Assembly (NCBI GenBank): GCA_963693315.1
Contig: OY856188.1
Location: forward strand, 160,361,209 to 160,425,208
Direction: 5' to 3'
Length of the DNA stretch: 64,000 nt
From: Diogma glabrata
Taxonomy: Eukaryota; Arthropoda; Insecta; Diptera; Cylindrotomidae
Shown here in pieces: positions 34,452-48,063 of this stretch. Each line of letters starts with the position of its first letter. Positions within the stretch are counted from its first letter, which is position 1. The notes below the pieces were generated by a model that saw only the letters and a program-made list of their open reading frames with translations, did not search any database and was not told the origin of the DNA. The position numbers were made by a program, and so were the translations under genes.

Positions 34452-35462
34452 TTAGTTTTTTGAATTAGAAGAGAATGTTGAATATCGGGAACAATCAGGA
34501 TGGCATTTTTTAGCAAGGTCACCGAATCGATGGTGATAGAAACAAATACCCTGGAAAAATTGTGGAGGTCTTGAGCTAGATCGCGATCTGCGATCATTAC
34601 CTCTAGAGAAAGTTCTAGATCTTGATCTAGAAGAATTAGATAATTTTTGACTAATTGCCGATAATTGAATTTCCAGCTTTTTATTTTGGAGTTCTAAATT
34701 TTTAAATTGCTGTTGCAATAAAGATATTTCCAAATTTGATTTTGCAGAATTTTCATTGGAAGATTCAATGTGTTGCGAAGGTTGTGCAACTTGGAAAATT
34801 GATGGAGTCATCAAAGCGCTGAATACAGCATCTGCAGTGACGGCTACAGCGTCAAGAATGTCATTACTAGGAGCAATAGCGGTTTTAATGAGAGGTGGAA
34901 GTTTTTCGCTCCATAGAACTCTCAGTGTGTCATCAGAAAAGTTTTCCTTTGCTTCACTCCGCATTGCTCGCAACAACTCGGATGGGCGTTTATCGCCAAG
35001 ATCCATCCCACGGAGCACGGTACGAATGCGGTTAGTATTGGATTTTCCTAACCGAGTGAGAATTGCTTGTTTAATTGAATCATATGGACGATTAGGATCA
35101 GGTTGTGCGATGATATCGCTAACTAGTTGGGCCAACTCTGGGGTAAGAGCGCGACAAAAAGTTCTAAATTTGAACTTTTGACTCGTGACTCGATTGCTAC
35201 TAAATTGAGCTTCGAGCGTGAGAAACCATAAATCAGGTTGAGTATGCCAAAAGGGAGTAGGATTAAAACCTACGGCATTAATATCGTTGTCGCTTTTAGG
35301 AAGAGGTATAGCATTACTGCTACAAGGTTCTTGATCGTCGATAATAGGAGGGTTTTGATTTTGGGTAGCTAGTGCTACAGCTCGTGCAATCGCGTCATTT
35401 AATTCGCGTTGCGAAAACATTTTAGGAGTCTCTCCAGGTACTGGAGGAACCGAGTCAACCAT
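34452..35462 (-). CDS. Mag-1 Gag
   Basis: 336 residues, intact frame. The N-terminus is Pro/Gln-rich. The core of the mag-type Gag follows with [20 protein letters not shown] at about residues 66-85, then [15 protein letters not shown] and an [20 protein letters not shown] helix pair. Then come a Ser-rich linker, a probable coiled coil near 250-275, an Arg/Ser-rich RNA-binding-like stretch ([11 protein letters not shown]) and the Cys/His knuckle [14 protein letters not shown]. Gag forms the particle that packages element RNA. The stop is followed 51 bases on by the first Met of the protease frame. About 290 bases upstream (35463-35748) are leader without a gene. Confidence 0.88.
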   Translation of the reverse strand: MVDSVPPVPGETPKMFSQRELNDAIARAVALATQNQNPPIIDDQEPCSSNAIPLPKSDNDINAVGFNPTPFWHTQPDLWFLTLEAQFSSNRVTSQKFKFRTFCRALTPELAQLVSDIIAQPDPNRPYDSIKQAILTRLGKSNTNRIRTVLRGMDLGDKRPSELLRAMRSEAKENFSDDTLRVLWSEKLPPLIKTAIAPSNDILDAVAVTADAVFSALMTPSIFQVAQPSQHIESSNENSAKSNLEISLLQQQFKNLELQNKKLEIQLSAISQKLSNSSRSRSRTFSRGNDRRSRSSSRPPQFFQGICFYHHRFGDLAKKCHPDCSRYSTFSSNSKN

Positions 35463-35748
35463 GTTAAAAAATATTTAAATAAAAATAATATTGCGAAAAC
35501 CAAAAGAGAATAAAAATCTAGAGCAAAAATATCTTAATAAGCAGGATAAGCAAAATTAAATGTTAATATTTTTTTAAAAATTAAATTTAGAATTAAATAT
35601 TTATTATAGTAATAATATTATTACTAAAACGGTTATTCAATAGTTAAATTAAAATAAAAGAAATAAACAAATAATAAAATTGAAATTTCTTTTTAAATAC
35701 TTGTTTCTTGAATATTGTGTTCCTGTTGAAATTTCGGGGTCACTAATT

Positions 35749-36444
35749 ATAGCTAGTAGTTATTCGCGCTATATAGTACAGTTACAGTATTAAGGGTTTG
35801 CAATTTTACTGTATTTACTCTACTCCATAAGCTAGTCATTCTCGCTTAAATATTTCTAATTGAGTATTTACGCACAAATCTTCATTCAAAGAATATAATG
35901 TTGCTTATATTTATTTTATTTAGAGATAGATATTCCTCAAAACAAAATGAATAACATTCATTTATCTTAGTAAAGATTCATTGATATTTTAACTTTTATT
36001 TAACAATATAAGTTCATATTTGGCATTAAAATCTGTTCTTTTATTTAACAATAATATAATAATTCTGTGAACAGGAATTTTAAGTGTGTTATTTAATTTA
36101 TAATAAAATGTTCTTCAACAATGGAACACAAATTAAATAAATATATCCATAATTAGGATAACCGTAATTCACTCATAATGAATTAACAATAATAAAAAAG
36201 AACTGCTTAATATTAAATAGGCAACATTCTTTAACAAAGAATGATAATTATTTTCAATATTTTAATAAACATAAATCGACAGTTTAAAGAAAAACATTTT
36301 TCTAATATTCATAATATTCGACTTATTGGAAAAACATGAAAAATTATTCTAATAATGAAACTAAAACTTTTTGTTTTCATTTTTTTTATCAACTACTTGA
36401 TTGAAATTTTAAATCTAAATTTTTTAGTTTAAACATACGCCACA
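35749..36444 (-). repeat. 5' LTR of Mag-1
   Basis: Direct repeat of 30364-31055. Differences are a few substitutions and a short indel near 36060. Confidence 0.9.
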
Positions 36445-36466
36445 CATTTATTATTTTAAAATTTTA

Positions 36467-36640
36467 GGAGAAAGATTATTAGGGGAAAATAACAAATCAA
36501 AAGTAGTATTGTATTATGAATTAGTAAGAAGAATGAAAGATAGTCCTGATGTAGCTAATTATTATTTTTATTTTATCCAAATATTTGAATTTTTTAAACT
36601 TAGCACTGAACACAATGATGTTTTTTTAACAAACAATTAG
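36467..36640 (+). pseudogene. Open coding remnant in DNA-N3
   Basis: After an acceptor-like ATTTTAG the frame is open for about 57 codons to a TAG at 36638-36640, with LLGENNKSKVVLYYELVRRM and DSPDVANYYFYF. No match that I recognise. The composition is unlike the flanking AT-rich DNA, so it may be the last exon of a gene once carried by the transposon. Confidence 0.3.
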
Positions 36641-37124
36641 ATCTGACAATTAACAACAAATTATTTTGATAATCTGACAGTTTTTTAATTTCGAAAAAAA
36701 ATTCGAACTAACTTTTTATCACGCGTTTTCAATCATACCTACATTAGGTGAAGGTGAACCATCTTAACCGCGTGATGCGTTTTCCGTGCGTTTTCAATCA
36801 TAAGCCCCAATATCTATGGTTTTAACTTTGTTGCTTGGAATGTTTCCTTCGAATTCGTGGGATTCGCTTAGGTTGTGAAAATTCTTTTGTATCCAAACTT
36901 TGTTGCTAAGTTGATTTGTTCATGTAATGTTGAAATTATGAATTTTGCTTAAGTTAGGCTTTTTTGTATTAGAGTAAATATTTCTGAATATTGTGAAATA
37001 TTTGAAATTGAGTTTTAAGAAGTTGTTTGGATGATTTCTTAGTATTATGAAATAATTAGTTTTGTGGTGAAATTAAGTTTGGAATAGATTTTGTTGATAT
37101 ACATGATATCAATGATTTAATACA

Positions 37125-37285
37125 ATGTTTGGATGAGAATAGGGTTTTGGGTGTTATATGGGATTGGATGTTGTATCTTTTAGATAAAATAAGGGTTTTG
37201 GGTGTTGTATAGGATTAGTTGTGGTATCGTTTAGATGAAAAATAGGGGTTTTGGGTGTTGTATAGGATTAGATGTGGTTTGGATA
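37125..37285. repeat. Short tandem repeat, three copies
   Basis: Three copies of about 57 bases built around GGGTTTTGGGTGTTGTATAG and TTAGATGAAAATA. Bases 36812-37124 are AT-rich and hold no gene that I can see. Confidence 0.7.
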
Positions 37286-37454
37286 TGCGTGATTTAAACT
37301 TTATTGAGTGGATTTGGAGATCTATTGCTTTATATGTATATTCCTAGTTTAGGAATACTACAGTACTTCTCTAATCGGTACTCTACTTACTAAAGATCAT
37401 GAATGTCGTTTTTATTGACGAAATGATATTTAACGCGCGCCCTTTGGATTTGAA

Positions 37455-37620
37455 GACAAATATTCATAATAATACCAGAATATGTTGATAAAAGTTCTCC
37501 GAGACTTTATTGCCCGCCAAAGCCTATCTGTCGCAGTTGCACACAGCCGTCGACAGCGCCCTTACCATAACTAGTGGCAAAGAAAGCCCACCCTCCAGTC
37601 TCTCACTGTAATAGACACTG
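37455..37620 (-). pseudogene. Fragment of a transposon-associated protein (FATSHGKG type)
   Basis: On the minus strand the translation contains WAFFATSYGKGAVDG and, after a one-base shift, DRLWRAIKSRRTFIN. This resembles the FATSHGKG-VDG...KR-VW motif of repeated, probably transposon-linked proteins in arthropod genomes. It is recognised by motif only. The fragment is short and frameshifted. The rest of 37286-38425 shows no other feature. Confidence 0.4.
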
Positions 37621-38429
37621 GAAATAGTAAATTTGTTTCTGAACTGGGCATCCGTCTGAAAAAGCTATCAATTTTTTCACACAGGGATATTGGATAGGTG
37701 GAACACATAGACACACATAGAGGAACGTATTATATTCCTATTGTGCACTTAAAAAATTATAACATTAGTAAAGAATATTATAACGGGTGTAAGGTGTAAC
37801 GGTTGTTACACAAATAAATCAGCCTATATTTTAACGCAAGGTCTATTTTAATTCACCCGAATATTTTTCAAGGATTGTTTAATCCTATAACCTTACTTTT
37901 ATAAGGTCAACACAAAATAAAAGTTAGTCAGCCTCATGTAGGATAAACTTTTCTATGCATTTTGTGACGGGAGTTACAGAAATACCTGCGTTACAATTTC
38001 ATGTTTGTTACAATTTCATGTGTTGATGTAAAAATCGTGTTGTTATTTTAGTAAATTTTTTCCATGCTAGACTTTGAAATCCGCTCACTTGGCTTGAACA
38101 AAATATTACGAAAATCGGCAAAAATATTATAGAAATTCTTTTAAATAATGATAAATTAAAATATGAAGCCTGTTAATTTTCTATGTAAGTATACATTATT
38201 TGCAAGTTACTTTTTTACTTTCTGGTATCGATTACCGCGGAATGGCCCACCAATTAACATTTATGTGATTTGAATATCAAATTTTTAATTGCAAATTAAA
38301 AAAAAAAGTAAAAGAGTAAAGTAGAATCAGTATTGAACTACAAACTACTAATTAACTTCCGAATCAGTTTTCAAAAGAAAGTGAAATAATTATGATGATT
38401 ATATTAAAGGAAAAATTGTCCAGACAGTT

Positions 38430-38650
38430 ACTAATAGACATAAAAGCTAGTATCGCTGCAGGCAATCGAACTTTTTACTCTCCTTTTTACTCCTTGGACA
38501 CATACGGTGAATGTGTCAACTAACACCAAACTCAAGTTATACAAGACATTGAATAGACCGGTGGTGATCTATGGATCACAAACGTGAACCCTTATACAAA
38601 ATAGCGAATTACATATGCTACATATTTGGTCCTCTTAAGACAGACAAATG
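38430..38650 (+). pseudogene. LINE reverse-transcriptase C-terminal fragment
   Basis: Plus-strand translation gives KASIAAGNRTFYSPFYSL and, after a frame change near 38510, NTKLKLYKTLNRPVVIYGSQT with a stop replacing the usual W. This matches the end of many non-LTR retrotransposon RTs (KLKLYKTLIRPVVLYGSETW type). Old and broken. Confidence 0.6.
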
Positions 38651-39242
38651 AGAGTATAGAACCCGATATAAACCTATCACTGCACAAAACGATTAACTCC
38701 ACTTTTTGAAAAATCTTAAATTCAAGTGTCAAAGTATTTGGTGTAGCCATAACTTTTTATGTTTTTAAAAACATTCCTGACCCAAACACCCTTAAACGAC
38801 AAAATCTGTTTGACTATTGAAAAAATAAATTATTTATTTCAGAGGCCATTCTGATTAACTCCCTATTCTAATGTAAATCGTTGCAATAATACATCGCATA
38901 TACATAAGCAATCGCTAAATGGTAACGGTATATGTGCCGTTTAATAAATTTGGACTTTTTGCAGAAATAATAATAAATTATATTACACCAGAAAACTGTT
39001 GAATCTATGACAAACCAAATACCATTTGCAAATCTCTTATTTAATGAATCACATTGAAATTTGAATAATGTAATGAAACTTTTAATTAGCTAACAAAGAA
39101 AATAATTTAGCAGTACCAAAATAAACAATCAAAAATTATATAAAATAAAATACAAAAAGGCTTACATTATTTAATGTTGAATGTTGATCAGGCTAGAAAT
39201 CCATTAAGATGGTTAGCATCTCCATCTAGTTTTCTCGTTTTA

Positions 39243-39660
39243 TATCCAGTAAGTTTCAACGAAAGTCATCTCATCGTATCCTTCGAAATTTTGTAATAAA
39301 ATTTCAGTTATTGTTACAAAATTACTATCAGCGTTAATTTTAAATCCCAAATGTAATTTTTTATTTTCCAATAACCACATTGCGTGAAAAACTTTTGATT
39401 TTTGTGTTTTTTCGTCAACGATTCCAATAATCTGAAGTGCATGTAACAGATCATTATAAACAGCACTTCGTTGTATTTAAAAAAATTCGTTAGTTTCATC
39501 ATTTGGGTAAATGCCAAGTAAAATATTCCATAATGTGCTACGATGAATTGCGGGTACAGAAAACATTAAACAAAACTGTTTTAATTTAATTTTATTGATT
39601 GGTTTTTCTTCTAATAAAATTTCTAGTGATTTTTTTTTCCACAATTATATTTACATAAAA
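39243..39660 (-). pseudogene. TBC1D7-like gene fragment (TBC domain), pseudogene
   Basis: The minus-strand translation runs from about 39660 to 39243 in one frame. It has VEKKKSLEILLEEKP, CLMFSVPAIHRSTLWNILLG, YNDLLHALQIIGIV, HAMWLLENKKL and a final ETYWI. The VEEKKSLEILL start, the HR..LWN.LLGI.P motif and the LHAL segment are characteristic of TBC1D7, the TBC-domain third subunit of the TSC complex that restrains Rheb/mTORC1. An in-frame TAA at 39477-39479 and another at 39240-39242 break it, and the C-terminal half is missing. No intron is seen across the visible part. It is probably a processed or partial duplicate; the functional gene should be elsewhere. Bases 38651-39239 hold nothing recognisable. 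Confidence 0.68.
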
Positions 39661-40229
39661 GTATTTTTTTTTGTTTAATTTTAAGTAAATAAATACTAAT
39701 CACTTTGATTTAATTTTATATACTAATTGACTCGATCCAAACAATTTGAACGTTTATATATCATAATATCATATTATCGATTCTCTGTTTCCCTTTCCAC
39801 TCTTGTAACAAGCAATTTTCAATATTATTTTAGAGTAAAAATTGAAAACAGTCCGTCGTTACACGTTTAAATTTTTAGTGCCCTGTTAGTAGATTCACCA
39901 TTTTAGTTTGACCTCAATTGGAGTTGTATGAGTCCTTTTCGAGGTTGAAAAGCACAGTTCAAACTCTTTATTCGTACCAACAACTCACTTTTCATCCATG
40001 GCCAAAACTCAGGACCAAAATATTTATTGGTGAAAGTCATTTTCATTTTCATATAAATACAAAATTATCAAAGAATATGTATACATTTTTAACAAAATTC
40101 TCAGGAATTGAAATATGACATTGAAATCAGAGACCTTCTTGAGGGTCCTGATATAATAGGTTTTATCCATTCCAATAGGATTGCTTTGTTTGGGCATGGT
40201 TAAAAAACCGGTTCGCAGTCTGTAATAAT

Positions 40230-40420
40230 TAGAAAAATGTACGTTAGTACCCCCAGAGAGTGGGGTACCAACCGCGAGGTAGACCACGACTACAATGGGA
40301 TACGGACGTTATGTATGAACTTAAAAAATTCGACTGCGATGATAATTATGCCGATGTTGCAAATGACCGTGGTGAATATTCAAAGCTCGGCAACTTTCCT
40401 ACATGGAGCATACACGCCAC
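40230..40420 (+). pseudogene. LINE ORF2 C-terminal tail relic
   Basis: The plus-strand frame gives RGRPRLQWDTDVMYELKK and ANDRGEYSKLG. This matches the C-terminal tail of LINE RT proteins (GRPR.RW.DDV..DL......A.DR..W). It could belong with the fragment at 38430, with about 1.6 kb including the TBC1D7-like piece between them, or be a second copy. Bases 39661-40229 are empty. Confidence 0.45.
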
Positions 40421-41224
40421 AAAAAAATGGGTCTAACTAATCAAAGAAACAACTCATTTTAAATTAAACAACATGAAGAATAAGTTCATTACTCGCACAA
40501 ACCCACTTTCTTATCACTCACGAAAATCTTTTACAATTATATCTGAAATCACAGAATTTGTTAATTGACCATCGATCTAATCAATATTAGTAGTATTTAC
40601 TCAAGTGTGAAACACCTGTTTTATCGCTCAAATATTAAGTATTTTAGATTTTAATTATCGATAAAATTAGTTAAATCATATATTATTAATACAATGTTTC
40701 AAATTTTTTATTTCTTAAGTTTTTTTTAAATTATTCTACGTGTAGTGGCAATAAATTACAAGATAGGTAAATGATGTCTTAGAAGTTTATGAGTTTGTGA
40801 CTAAAACACAAACAAATATTTGGTTTGTTTTTGATTTAAGGGTGTGACAACCCCGCATACAAGAGTCCCTACTATTGACGTATATGTTAACATGAGATAT
40901 CACATATCTATATACTAGCACCGACAATAGCAGTGACATATCACTAGGTAGCAAATTTAATTTCTTGTATAGCCCTCTCAATTTTATTTACGGAATACTC
41001 CTTGGTGATGCCAAGTGAATTCTTGTTTAAATAAATTAGCTTTCATATAACATCATTAATCATTAAAGAAGACAGTAACTGAGTAACATGATCGAGGAAT
41101 TTTTCTGCACTATACTGATAATTGGTAATAGTATTTTAGTTTTATTCCTGCAAATTAAAAAAACATTTTACCTCTTATTTTATGTTATTTTAATTTTATT
41201 TCTTATTTTATTTTACTTAAAAGG

Positions 41225-41620
41225 GTCAGAAACCCTTCGCAACAAGTTTGTTGATCAAGTTGGCATGCCAGATTCGATTAAATGCTTTTGAGATCTAATG
41301 CGATAACGCACGTTTCACCAACTTTATCAAGTATATGCACAGACAGAAAATTTTGTTTCATTCGGTTGGCCGAGTGATTATTTGGTTGTTGTGTCTTCAA
41401 TTCAGTTGTTGTGTTTTCATATTTAGTTTTCGAAGATGAGACAACCGAATTAGAGGCTATCATGACAGGAAAAATTGGATTGGCACAAATTAGGTTGTAG
41501 TAACCAATATTTTTCTTTCAGTGTGCTGTTCCAACGATGGGCTACATAGTTCAATAGATCGGTTATTGATCTTCTGTTTCGAAAACCGTATCGGCTGTCA
41601 GATATTAAATTGTTGTCTTC
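41225..41620 (-). pseudogene. LINE reverse-transcriptase fragment (fingers/palm)
   Basis: The minus-strand translation from 41620 gives LISDSRYGFRNRRSITDLLN and YVAHRWNSTLKEKY. After about 170 unrelated bases follow GETCVIALDL (41329-41290) and, in another frame, a piece of the form NRIWHANLINKL (41284-41227). Together these are the RT block QYGFR..RST.DLL...H.W through ALD.SKAFD..WH of non-LTR retrotransposons. The catalytic Asp segment survives but the frame is broken. Bases 40421-41224 show no gene. Confidence 0.65.
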
Positions 41621-41850
41621 CTAAAATTTGGATACATATGAATTAATATATAGTACTCGTTTATTTTAGATAGGACTGGGAGTGATATTTCAAATTATAG
41701 ACTAATAGCCCGGTCTATATTTTGAAATATCTAAAAAAAGAAAAATATTTTCATCTGACTCCTAATTCTCATTCGATGCTTCGTTTTTTAAACCTTGGAT
41801 GGAATCCTTTTATTTATTAATGAAAACAAATTTAATTCATCTGTTTTCTA

Positions 41851-44095
<2,245 letters not shown>

Positions 44096-44106
44096 CTGCC
44101 CTCCAT

Positions 44107-47100
44107 TTAGTTTTGTTCGTCTCGAACAATATCAGCTATCGCATTGGTGCTGTTACCTTGGTACGGTGCCAACCTTTGCAGATGTATCACTTTCATCTTG
44201 GTACGGGGTCCCTTTTGGATGCGGTAGATAGCATCATTAATTCGTTTGATTATTTTATATGGGCCTTCCCAATCTGGCTGCAGCTTGGGTGATCTTCCCT
44301 TAGTTCTGCTGGGGTTGTATAGCCATACCAATTCTCCTTCTTAAAAACCGCCACTATTTGCACTTATGTCGTACCTGGTTTTCATTTTGTCACTGGCAAT
44401 CTTAAGGTGGTCTCGAACCTGTAGGTGGATTTTATTCATCTTCTCCCTTAGTTATCCTACATAATCTGTTTTCGTGGAAACCAGACCTTCAGGGATGCCA
44501 AACTCGATGTCACTAGGAAGATGTAGTTCTCTTCCGAACATGATATTCGCTGGCGTTTCACATGTCGTATCGTGCACTGCGCTACGATAGGCCATCAAGA
44601 ATAACGGAAGATCCTTATCCCAATTTCTTTGGTTGGCTTCCACTACCTTCGACAGATGTCCTTCCATGGTTCGGTTGAATCGTTCTACCATGCCATCCGA
44701 TTGTGGGTTCATAGGTGTAGTTCGTGTTTTTCTAATGCCGAGTGTTCTGCACAGCTCTTCCATCAGTTGAGATTCGAAATTCCTTCCCTGGTCGGTATGC
44801 AACTCGAGCGGTGTTCCATATCTGCAAACCCATTCATTGACTAATGTTTCCGCGACCGTAACTGCTTCCTGGTTCGGTATTGCATAGGCTTCCGGCCATT
44901 TTGTAAAGTAATCAATGACCACCATGATGTATTTGTTACCTTTTGTAGTTTCCGGAAATGGCCCCGCGATGTCTATAGCAATTCTCTCCATTAGGGCTCC
45001 CACATTGTACTGCTGCATCTCTCCTCGAGTTCTAGTCTTTGGTCCTTTGCTCGCCGCACAAGTATCACATCGCCGACACCATTGCTCTACGTCGGTTCGA
45101 TACCTTACCCAATAAAACCTCTCCCTTACTTTAGCCAGGGTTTTATTGACTCCCAGGTGTCCTCCAGAAATACTTCCATGCAGCTTCCCCAGTATCTCTT
45201 CTACTCGACTTGATGGCAACACCAGTTGTTCTAACACTTTCTTTCCATCAGCGGACTCCCATTTTCTTTTTAGTATCCCGTTATCCATCAATAGTGAGTC
45301 CCATTGCGCCCAGTAGCATTTTACCTCCGTACTTAAAGGTGCTACCTCTTTCCACTCCGGTCGCCTTCCCTCAGTTTTCCATTTCAATATTGGAGCCATA
45401 GCTGGATCTTCTAGCTGCTCTCTTTTAATTGCCTCGGTACACCAATCTTCAGGAGTTTGGAACTTGATTTGGTTCACTTTCATTGCCTCATTTCCCTCAG
45501 TTCTGCTACATGACTTGCACTCCTCTATACAGGGTCTTCTAGACAAGGCATCAGCGTTACCATGGATCCTTCCCTTGCAGTGTTCAACTTTGAAGTCGTA
45601 GTTCTGCAGGATCTCTATCCATCTTGCTGCTTGTCCTTCAGGAAATTTGAATTGTAATAACCATTTTAGAGCAGCATGGTCCGTGCGAATCAGGAATGGT
45701 TGTCCACACAAATACTAATGTTTCACAGCCTTGATGATAGCTAACAGCTCCTTCCTCGTGACACCGTAATTCCGCTCCGGCTTTGACAGAACTTTACTGA
45801 AGTATGCCACCACTTTCTCATCGTCTCCAATTTTCTGTGACAAAACAGCTCCAGTTCCTACATTGCTTGCGTCTGTGTCCAGAATGAACATCTTTCCGGA
45901 TTCTGGATAGGCTAGTATAGGGGTGTTGCATAGTTTTTCTTTTAAACTGCAGAAGGCCTCATCACATTCGGTTGTCCACAGAAACTTGGTATTTGCCTCT
46001 GTCAATTTATGTAGACTCTTGGCGATATTTGCAAAATTCTCCACGAATCTTCGATAATAGGTGCATAAGCCAAGGAAACTGCGTAGCTCATGAACATTCT
46101 TCGGTACTGGCCAATTTTTCACAGCATCAATCTTCTCGGGATCGGTTCTGACTCCATGTTCTGTAATGATGTGTCCAAGGTACTTCACTTCTTTGTGGAA
46201 GAGATTGCACTTTACCGGATTCAACTTCATGTTGGCATTACTTATTCTTCTGAGTACTTCTTCGAGGTTCATTAGATGCTCTTCGAAGTTGCGACACCAT
46301 TATAATGATGTCATCAAGATAAATTAGGCAGGCCTTCCAGGTTAAACCATGCAACACGCATTCCATTAGACGTTCAAATGTTGCTGGGGCATTGCATAAA
46401 CCAAACGGCATCACATTGAACTCCCATAACCCATTGCCAGTAGAAAATGCTGTCTTTCGTCGATCTTCTGGATGCATTTCAACTTGCCAGTAGCCACTTT
46501 TCAGATCTAATGTGCTGTACCATTTGGCCCCTGATAGTGTATCCAGTGTGTCATCAATTCGTGGCAGTGGATAGCTGTCCTTAATGCTTACCTCATTCAG
46601 CTTCCGATAGTCTACACAAAAACGAGCTGACCCATCTTTTTTTCTAACTAGCACCACAGGTGAGCTCCATGGACTCTTAGATGGCCTGATGACTCCATCA
46701 CTTTTCATTTTGTCCAGCATTCCCTGCACTTCCTCGTGTTTAGCTAGTGGTAGTCTTCTAGGAGGCTGTCTGATAGGATGAGCGTTTCCAGTGTTGATCC
46801 TATGTCGCACGATGTTTGTTCTTTCAACATCTTCATCTCCAGTAGAGAAAACGCTGCTCATCTTCGTTAATACTCTCTTGATTTCTTTGAATTCGGCTGG
46901 ATTCATTCTTTTACTAAGATCTTGAAGTATTGCCACTAATGCGGGGTTGTTTCTCTGCATGAAAACCTTTTGCTCTTCTTGACAGCTGATTATCTCTTTT
47001 ATGGTGCTGCATCTGGCAATTTCTTCTCCATGATTGATAGTCACTTGTTTATTTGAGAAGTTAATTAGTTGCACTGGAACTACCACCTCTTTTGCTGCTA

Positions 47101-47510
47101 CTAGCGTTCGGCCAATCATAATGTTTCCCCCAAAGTCGTTTTTAGCTGGCTCAATCATCACAGGTGAATTTTGGTCACTTTTATCTAGTAACTTAGTCCA
47201 TATGATTTTCTCAGATTTTGCCGGGATCTCAGTTGGTCCGTCACTAATAACACGGACCTCAGCATTGTCGTTGCCGGTGTGTAGCACTATTTCTGTGTTC
47301 CCATATCTCAGTACGTGGCTCCCCAGATCTAATATAAAATTGTATTCTTTCATGAAGTCAAGCCCAATTATGCACTCATCTTCTATATCTGCTACAATAA
47401 ATCGGTGCCTAAATGAATTTCCTCCAAGGTGAACTTCTTGGTCGCTTTCTCCATGAACTAGAACTGTTTCACCTGTAGCTGTTTTTAGGGTGAATCGTTG
47501 GTAACGCCTT
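44107..47510 (-). pseudogene. Gypsy-A2 pol: protease end, RT, RNase H, integrase
   Basis: On the minus strand, from about 47500: protease C-terminal half (TGETVLVHG, DECIIGLDFMKEYNFILDLG). RT at about 46850-46000 has NTGNAHPIRQPPRRLPLAKH, DYRKLNEVSIKDSYPLPRID and the Y-L-D-D box, with a frameshift near 46295 just after YLDDIIIM. RNase H follows (LDTDASNVGTGAVL, NYGVTRKELLAI). A TAG at about 45723-45725 then interrupts the frame before YLCGQPFLIRTDHAALKWLL. Integrase is at 45711-44452 with zinc domain and DDE (IDIAGPF, HTDQGRNF, VERFNRT). TAA codons follow YVG at 44452 and GGF near 44342, where Gypsy-A1 has Gln, before the last piece to 44107. Four or more lesions make it non-functional. Confidence 0.9.
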
Positions 47511-48063
47511 CAGCATTACCGTCAATAATCATCCGTGAATAAACCTAAAATGGAAAGGGGAACATAAAAAAAACCTGACAAATATTCAATCTCAAATTAG
47601 ATTAATTTATCTTAGCCAATGAATCGCTACACAGCATAAAAATAATTAATTTCCATAGATGAATGTTACTGTCATTAATTGCTGTCCACCTGCAACAAAA
47701 AACAAATAAAATAAATTATTCAAAAAAATTATAACATAACAAAACGTAACTTAGTGGTTGATTAGTTAACGTATGTAATTTAAACAATAATAGTTCTGTC
47801 AAAATCAAAGACACCATCGATAAGATCGTCAATCACTCAATTATTTGAACGGTGGTCACACTTACAATTTGTTAGCTTCCGAAAATGATCACCACATGTT
47901 AATTTGTCGTTGTTGGTGGTTTTGTATTTGACAGAAAAATTATATATAAAAAACTGAAATTTCTCGAGGTTTTCTCTCTTGCCTTTGGGCCGTTGTACTG
48001 TTGTGTACTAGTATAGTTCAATTGTTAATGTTAGTTTTAATTTTGTTTTGAAGTCTGTGTTAA
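47511..48063 (+). other. Non-coding stretch, probably left part of the BEL-2 LTR
   Basis: No ORF. A TATATATAAAAAAC box at about 47943-47956 is followed some 25-30 bases later by CTCTCTTGCC, a plausible core promoter on the plus strand. The same sequence context resumes after the hAT insertion at 50355, and the end of this LTR is at 51824. The exact LTR start is not determined because no partner LTR is in the window. Confidence 0.4.

Larger units (their letters stand above)
30364..36444 (-). mobile_element. Mag-1: mag-type Gypsy LTR element inside DNA-N3
   Basis: LTRs at 30364-31055 and 35749-36444 (about 692 and 696 bases). The 5-base duplication CATTT lies at 30359-30363 and 36445-36449. 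On the minus strand the LTR starts TGTGGCGTATG. The 3' LTR is preceded by a purine tract, GGTAAGGGGGTGTA, near 31056-31070. The 5' LTR is followed by a TAGTGACCCCGA primer-binding site near 35745, a start typical of many arthropod mag-like Gypsy elements. By eye the LTRs differ at few positions, yet pol has several frame breaks. Confidence 0.88.
30090..36808. mobile_element. DNA-N3: inverted-repeat DNA element filled by a mag-like Gypsy
   Basis: Ends GGGGCTTATGATTGAAAACG at 30090 and the inverse ending CATAAGCCCC at 36808. A 3-base AAT flanks both sides (30087-30089 and 36809-36811). The motif TGATTGAAAACGCGTG recurs several times in the first 150 bases. The superfamily is uncertain; a 3-bp duplication suggests a Harbinger-like element. 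Its own DNA is 30090-30358 and 36450-36808, about 0.6 kb, with one open remnant (see 36467). Flank 29850-30086 holds nothing recognisable. Confidence 0.75.
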
